A stretch of 64,000 bases of DNA from Aporrectodea caliginosa (lineage: Eukaryota > Annelida > Clitellata > Crassiclitellata > Lumbricidae): NCBI GenBank assembly GCA_020284085.1, contig JACEVL010000160.1, positions 563,501 through 627,500 on the forward strand. The letters are read 5' to 3'. This document shows positions 58,701 to 64,000 of the stretch, one piece after another. The translations under genes were made by a program, and so were the position numbers. Positions within the stretch are counted from its first letter, which is position 1; each line of letters opens with the position of its first letter. Under the pieces are notes generated by a model. That model made no database searches. It was not told where the DNA came from and saw only the letters and a list, made by a program, of their open reading frames with translations.

Positions 58701-60629
58701 ACAACCGAAACTTTATCCCTAGCCTTTTATACAAACATTTAAACTAATGATCCCAAGGCCGTGTACCTTACTTAAAAAGGAAAGTATTTAAACATTATTA
58801 GATTAAAAATCCTGTGACAAGCAAGTCCCCATAGACAAACACTATTTATGTACGTGTTGCAGTCTGTGACAACATTTAACAATGAATAAACTAAATTTTT
58901 TAATTGATTGATTGATTGGACTTAACATGACATTAACAGCAAATCCTATGGTTTGTTATCCATGACTCTGGGATTTCTGCCTATACTATATATATACTAT
59001 ATATATACTATATATATATATATATATATCTCAAGGGTCAGCTAGCTCAAGGGTCACAAGAAGGATTGGTGCATCTAATCTTACTTACTATTTCATGCCA
59101 TGGAAATTTCAAGTGCTAATCAAGTACAAGTATGACATACTACATTCCATACATTGCTTTTTGGACCTCCCCAAACTGCAGCAGTTTCCTGTATGACATT
59201 ACCAGACTTTCGGCTCTCTAACTGAAATAACCTGAACTTTAATCAGTCAACCTTTCAGCCTCCTCAACTCATTAATTATTTATTACTTTCAGCCTGTGAA
59301 AACAAGAAATGCCGACAGTAAGCTATACTCATCAAAATTTGCACTTGATGAATCAAAGTGAATTAATCTCAATAAATTACTTTAAAATTCCACCTCTCTC
59401 TGTATCAAGTGGCATTACTCATTTGATCTGACGCAACCTTAAATGGCTCTAAAAACATTCCAGTACTTTTACATGGAAATTTTCTCTGACTCACCAAAAC
59501 CGCTTGAAACAAAGCCCTTTGCAAAAGAGCAGCAAGAGAAAGACAGAGATAGCAGACAACTAACACAGACAATGGCCAGGCAGAGTTTCCCAAGGTTTTT
59601 AATTGAACAATATAAAGCCTAATAGCTGCAACAAAGGATGGTCTATGTCCTAAAAGGGAAGTTTCACCATCTATATCACAGGGATGGGCTGCAGTAACTG
59701 AAATTACGTAATTGAAATTACTCGATATCAGATGATTTGTAATTTGCAATTTATCATTCAATTGCATTTTCCATTGTATTTTATAATTGAAATTATATTT
59801 CATGTCCCAAAGTAATCTGTAATTTGTAATTCAATTACATTTCTCCCAGTAATTTGCCCATCCCTGCTAAATCAGTGGTTCCAAACTTTTCAGAGCACGG
59901 CACCCTTAGCCTACTAATGGCCTTAATTACCATTTTTATTTCTTCAAGTTACTTCTTCATTTCAACGACGAGCAACGTTAATTCCTTATATTCAACTGCA
60001 GTGTTGCGACTATTTCTACAAGTGCAACTTTAGGCCTGTTTTAAACAATAGGCATAGGCCTATGTTAGCGAAAATCAGTAGTTTACTCATTTTTGACAGA
60101 AAAGGTTGCACAAAAAGACTATTAAGGTTCTGCCACGCCGCGCACCCATGAGCGGGATCTTGCCATCTTGGCAGTTGGCACCCTTGAATGCCTCGGCGCC
60201 AAGGTTGGGAAGCACTGATTTAAATGGACCCCAGGGGCGTAGCCAGGAAAACATTTCGGATGGGTTTTAAGTTTTCGGGGTTTCCATTAATGCATTGATT
60301 TCGGAGGTTTGAACCCGTAAAACCACCCCCTAAATACGCCCATGAACTGCACCCTGGCTTTCGATCAACCCCAAATGATTCACGGTTCACCGACTGACCA
60401 ACTGACCAGCAGCTGACCAACGTGATTACTGAGTGACTGGTCAACTCACCTTGATGCTGATCCTGACTCCTCTTTTAGTCGGAGCTCTCTTGACATGGAG
60501 AAGTCCACGCTTGACGACGTCACAACCGGAGCTGGAGATGGGCGAAATCGATTGGGGTGAATGACCCGACGATGGGGGAGAAATCGGTTCCCCTCCTCTG
60601 TAGATATCTGGACTCATCGTACGCTCCAT
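49772..60629 (-). CDS. PH-domain, proline-rich adaptor-like protein, family not recognised
   Basis: Four exons (60450-60629, 52339-52867, 51515-51661, 49772-50076) join in phase to 1161 nt, 386 aa. The start is the first in-frame ATG, MERTMSPDIY. A PH domain spans about residues 37-163: VVKRGLLHVKR, then TWQKKYLVLRDDW, TLDIYD, and a final helix with the expected tryptophan (KGWMAAIKLL). It would bind phosphoinositides or act as a membrane adaptor. The rest is low-complexity: a TPRTPLPS stretch, a DSGFSESF motif and two class-II SH3 ligands, PPPVPPRRP and PPKPPPRP, near the C-terminus. The layout recalls docking proteins, but no PTB or SH2 domain is present. All donors are GT. A SINE touches the exon 2 donor. 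Intron 1 is 7.6 kb. Convergent with the kinesin. Confidence 0.8.
52028..52338 (-). repeat. Chimeric SINE: tRNA-like head plus LINE-derived tail
   Basis: On the minus strand TCTAGTGGTTAGGATGC (A box) and GGTTGAAATCC (B box) lead directly into sequence resembling a CR1/L2 C-terminus (FWNGLP-like, then KCLKTILFNP) and end in GAGCTATATAAATCTG. Its first bases lie within 10 bp of the exon 2 splice donor of the PH gene. Confidence 0.65.
53152..53425 (-). repeat. (TGAC)n-rich satellite-like tract
   Basis: Tandem GACTGACTGAAAT units of 12-17 bp, built on GACT, run about 270 bp in PH gene intron 1. Long open frames through it (VSQSVSQSVS...) are repeat artefacts. Confidence 0.9.
54650..54970. repeat. 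Insertion flanked by long imperfect direct repeats
   Basis: A tract ending ATGTAAGTATGCAT occurs at about 54655-54687 and again at 54925-54958. Between them lies a block beginning ACAGGGTGGCCCAATATAAA and holding ordinary AT-rich DNA. A small transposon with a CAGGGTGGCCCA end is likely; the right end is not clear. Confidence 0.45.
55600..56300 (+). mobile_element. Degenerate CR1/L2-like LINE fragment
   Basis: Across several frames one reads TLGVSLDRNLTFQSHI, YHIRAIRHIRSTLT and LDWLHWFPVEF, the ordered C-terminal blocks of a CR1/L2-type reverse transcriptase. Stops and frameshifts are many. It is in sense opposite to the PH gene, within intron 1. Confidence 0.7.
57550..57680 (-). repeat. tRNA-derived SINE, second family, diverged
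   Basis: AAGCAATTGTGAGTGAAGGA and the GAATTGGCTACTATGG end match 44930-45103. It lies in PH gene intron 1. Confidence 0.55.
57700..60200. other. PH gene intron 1, no feature seen beyond simple repeats
   Basis: It holds a (TA)n microsatellite at 58982-59029 and an AATTAC-rich inverted tract at 59690-59860. No exon with splice and homology support was found. Confidence 0.5.
60226..60345. repeat. Short repeat starting CAGGGGCGTAGCCAGGAAA
   Basis: This is the second copy of the family at 37791-37960, with GGGCGTA-like words at both ends in inverted order. It lies about 100 bp inside the first intron of the PH gene. Confidence 0.6.
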
Positions 60630-61300
60630 ATTCGAATGCACTGCGTCTCAAGAACAGCAGCACTCGCACCGAAATTTAACTTTTTCGATAGCCTATCAGT
60701 TACTGTATGTCACAGATTAACCGCTTCGAAACACGAACGAGGCATATATAAGTTTTATTTGCAAACGAAACTTCCTGGTATCTAAATCAACACGCTGTGA
60801 AAACCGTCCCTCAGCTCATCCAGGCAGGCTGTACTATCGGCCACTTCCTTCTTCGCAACCAGTTACTGGGCTTCAGCTGCTGAGTAGAGCCGCGTTAACG
60901 CTGTTTTATCTGGAAGTTTTTAGCGATGACAGCAGAAAAAAGTTGGCTGTTGGCTTTACCTTCCTCGATGCTTTAGCTATCGCATAACAACGCCAAAACG
61001 TCTTAACATCACTTTATATAATCTACCCAGCATGTTGAAAAAAAAACTGTCCCTCTCAACCTCCTTGTTCTGCTCCTTCACGCTCTTACAGTAGGCCTAC
61101 AGCTGCCCTCGCATGCAACCTGGCTCACCCGGCGGTGTGTGAACGTACAAGCACAGTGAACGCTGCAACCATTCGACAGTTTTCGTTCGCGCTATGGCCA
61201 AGCCTCGTCAGCGCGTGCGTAGACCTGTTCTGCCACTGCGACAGCTGTCCAATCAACGACCTTCGTCGAATATTACCTAGCAACTTATATGGCGCCCGAC
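60630..61300 (-). promoter_or_regulatory. Promoter side of the PH gene
   Basis: CpG-containing, less AT-rich DNA lies directly upstream of the first coding exon, as expected for a 5' untranslated region and promoter. No TATA box or other distinct motif was picked out. A (TA)n tract at 61303-61358 marks its outer edge. Confidence 0.35.
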
Positions 61301-62242
61301 ATATCTATATATAATATATATATATAGGAAACATATATATATATATATTATATATAGGGTTTAGTATAGGATTGCTAATTACATTAGGGCTACAAAGGCA
61401 AACCCTCAGATCTTAGATGCTTACAAGAGAAAGATGACCTCTTTTAGTATTGCAACTGTTCGACATTTTAGTCATCGGAATATCTTAAACCCATTTTAAA
61501 TTGCATGAGCCATCGAAGTTTTTTATGACTCTCAGTCATCGGAAATTTCAAAGCCAATCAATTACTAATATTATTTAATTTTGTGCCATATATTTAATGG
61601 TTTTGTCTCAATCACCGGGGCAGGCGAATTATTAGTTTCTAGTGGAATTTTAGTTGGAGCTTAGGCAAACGGTTTTCGAAAATGAGTCTTTCTACTGTGT
61701 TGGATTGACTTGACCTCATGAACGCCATATTGTTAAAGTGCCAGATAGTTACAGTGCTCACGTAGACTTATTATAGCTCAGTGTATAGGCCTACCGTTTA
61801 AAGCATAGTATTCCAGGAAGCCCATTTGTTATAGTTAACGGTACCAAGTGGACGGAGAGACGGACGGACGGATGGAAGGAGGGTTGAGGCAGCAGGGGCC
61901 TTGCGGGCGCCCCGTAACCTCTGCCGGAAGCCATGCTGGTGGACACAGGCAGACGTCGCGACATCCGCGTTCATTGGCTATGGAAGGCCAATTATCCATT
62001 AAATAAACACGACACTCGTTGTAGTGCAATTAGACGCGCTGTACGAGGCACCACACCTCGCCTCCGTAGGCCTATTTAGGCAAGGCCCTTAAATGGGTAG
62101 GGTTGTGCGTGCGGCTGCGTCACCTCCTGAACAACTTGACTCGGCCTAATTACAGTAGGACTATGTAGACTACAATTAGACTAGAAGGACGATAGATAAG
62201 AACTTTTTCTAAAGTTTAATTTCTCTCTCAACTATCGTTGTC

Positions 62243-62510
62243 GAGGTGCGTGGTAGTATAGTGGTTAGCGTGATGGATCGTCACCTGAGAGGTCGGGGTT
62301 CATACCTCGCCAAGGCAGAATTTGTTTCGGCTGCAGCTAGTTCTGCTAAGGAACGCGGCAAAATGAGTACAATGTCAGTGAAAGGATCAGACGGCAATGG
62401 AGAGGACTAGCCACCCGCTCTCGTATGCGAAGAGTAAGAAAGTGAAGTCGCTAACACTTCAGACACTAACACTTCATCCAGGGGTTATCTTAAGAGACTG
62501 CTCAAACAAC
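62243..62510 (+). repeat. tRNA-derived SINE (tRNA-Asp-like), best copy
   Basis: GTAGTATAGTGGTTAGCGTG and GGGGTTCATACCTCGCC keep the tRNA-Asp A and B boxes and a GTC at the anticodon place. The body GGAGAGGACTAGCCACCCG matches 8030-8300. The head is too diverged at the acceptor stem to be a functional tRNA gene. Confidence 0.75.
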
Positions 62511-62757
62511 GTTAACAGAGTTCAGGACAACCTCGGTCAACATTATGCTCACCCATATGGAGTCCATATGGAGTCCATTATTATGGAGTCCATATGATGT
62601 GGGTCCCATCTAATGTACCTGTGCATACTAGCACGAACCGTGGTCCATTGGTTTGTGACAGACACGGTGGTCACACGGTATCCAATTGAGTAGAGCGCTC
62701 GTCTATTAACACTTAGAGTCCTGGTTCGAGTCTCCTCTGCCTTCAAGGAACCTTATC

Positions 62758-62965
62758 GCATCCTCCTCCTACTCCTTTTTCTCCTCCTCCTCTTCTTCCT
62801 CTTCTTCTTCTTCCTCTTCCACTTCCTCCTCCTACTCCTCCTACTCCTCCTCCTCCTCCTCCTCTCCTCCTCCTTCTCCTCCTCCTCCTCCTCCTCGTCG
62901 TCCTCCTCCTCCTCCTCCTCCCTCCCAACTCCTCGTCTTCCTCCTCCGCCTTCTTCATCTTCCCC
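62758..62965 (+). repeat. Polypyrimidine (CTC/CTT)n tract
   Basis: About 200 bp of almost pure C and T on the plus strand. Open frames across it (poly-Arg, poly-Gly) are artefacts. Confidence 0.92.
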
Positions 62966-63207
62966 TCCTTGTTATTTGATGGGATGCTTGAAGGAAGAAA
63001 ATGATGCCACGTGTTCCACTTATCGTCGGGTCTATCGTAAAACCTTCGAGTCTTCCTCGATGTAGTCGAGTGCCTCATTAATTATCGTATATATCCCGTA
63101 TGTACAATAGGTGGTTGTTTAAACGCTAGCAGACTATTCGGGATGGTTGTACATTAAGCAAGCACTCGAGTAAGTAAGTAATCAATCAAGTAAATAAGTA
63201 AGTAAGT

Positions 63208-63555
63208 CAGGACCGGATTAAGAGTTTATATCGGGGCCCTAAGCCAAGGGCCATCCGGCCCCCCTAACCGGAAGCCATGCACAATTTAGATTTTCAGATT
63301 CAGAGAAAACCATCCATTTTTCCATTTTTTACTTTTAAAAATTTCTAATGACCTTTTTGCTTTTCCATCTTTGCAAGTCAGAGAGAAATTGTCAAATAGG
63401 ACCTTTGTACCATCTCGATGATTTTTATATTTCCTGACAGTTGGGGCCCTCAAAACGTATTTTTTATATTTCCTGACAGTTGGGAGCCCTCATGGAAACG
63501 TTGTGGAGGCCCTAAGCCATGGCTTATTTCACGATTATAGGTTAATCCGGCTCTG
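63208..63555. mobile_element. hAT-type MITE, 348 bp, with 8-bp target duplication
   Basis: The ends CAGGACCGGATTAAG and TTAATCCGGCTCTG are inverted copies of the common hAT terminus CAGRGCCGGATTAA. AAGTAAGT is duplicated at 63200-63207 and 63556-63563. The inside has GGCCCTAAGCCAAGG near one end and its counterpart near the other, and no coding frame. Confidence 0.9.
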
Positions 63556-63841
63556 AAGTAAGTAATGGTATTTGTAACCGTAATGGTAATTGTAATAACA
63601 TGTTTTTTACATCCCAATGATCCCATCTTCATGAGAAAGTCAACATCAAGTTGCTTCCGGCCCCACAAAAGAAACCACGAACACGCAGCAGCAAGATGGA
63701 TTTCAAATGCAAATCAAAGACCAAGAAGCTCCTTCCTATAATTATATAGGCGACCTATTCCGCCTGCTTAAAGCATAGGCCTATTATACATGTATAGCCT
63801 ATACACATAATATGCATAGCCCGTTCTCCCGTAGGCCTACG

Positions 63842-63876
63842 GTCAATCAATCAATCAATCAAGCAATCAATCAATA
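63842..63876 (+). repeat. (CAAT)n microsatellite
   Basis: About eight CAAT/TCAA units near the right edge. The remaining bases to 64000 show nothing else. Confidence 0.85.
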
Positions 63877-64000
63877 TTCGTTTATTCGTTAATCCAAGCT
63901 GTAATAGACGCAACTTGTTACAGACAGAAATGTCACATTATTTAGAAGTCCAGCCTCGTACGGTCGTACCAGCTATATAATGAGCGAAAGAGATAACAAA

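Noticed and set aside
62243..62320. Possible functional tRNA-Asp gene.
   Set aside because: A and B boxes are present, but the acceptor stem does not pair and the body matches a dispersed SINE family.
62743..63078. Poly-Arg/poly-Gly frame on the minus strand.
   Set aside because: It is a translation of a polypyrimidine tract.

Overview
The window looks like metazoan nuclear DNA. Its genes are split into many small exons, the introns are full of microsatellites, SINEs, LINE fragments and cut-and-paste transposons, and the host genes are clear animal orthologues. The repeat landscape and the frequent TAGGCCTA-type words would suit a marine invertebrate, perhaps a deuterostome, but the species cannot be fixed from sequence alone. 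Exon models below were built by hand from splice signals, reading phase and family resemblance; no alignment or database search was run.

Layout. (1) About 1-6600: an ISL2EU-type DNA transposon of the PIF/Harbinger-related group. A SWIM-YqaJ nuclease gene (+) faces a THAP-DDE transposase gene (-). The transposase is broken by a 1557-bp insertion with a 25-bp target duplication, and its intron carries a 228-bp MITE with perfect 37-bp inverted ends. (2) 6.6-14.7 kb: SH3YL1 (+), eight coding exons, 390 aa, SYLF/Ysc84 lipid-binding domain plus C-terminal SH3. (3) 14-16.4 kb: repeats. (4) 16.5-44.8 kb: a KIF27/KIF7/Costal2-type kinesin (+), 31 inferred coding exons, 1497 aa, with an intact motor. 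Its introns hold an hAT element, an antisense LINE, minisatellites and a duplicated exon. (5) 44.8-49.7 kb: LINE remains, a MITE and low-complexity DNA. (6) 49.77-60.63 kb: a four-exon gene (-) for a 386-aa PH-domain, proline-rich protein that I do not recognise, convergent with the kinesin. (7) 60.6-64 kb: its promoter side, a tRNA-derived SINE, a polypyrimidine tract and an hAT MITE with 8-bp target duplications.

All three host genes have consistent open frames through every inferred splice (1173, 4494 and 1161 nt, all divisible by three), which is the main internal support for the models. Nothing indicates that they form a functional cluster. The most notable items are the nested, disabled ISL2EU element, three apparent GC-AG introns (two consecutive in the kinesin), a tandem exon duplication whose first copy ends in a stop codon, and a 39-bp minisatellite that repeats a 5' splice site.
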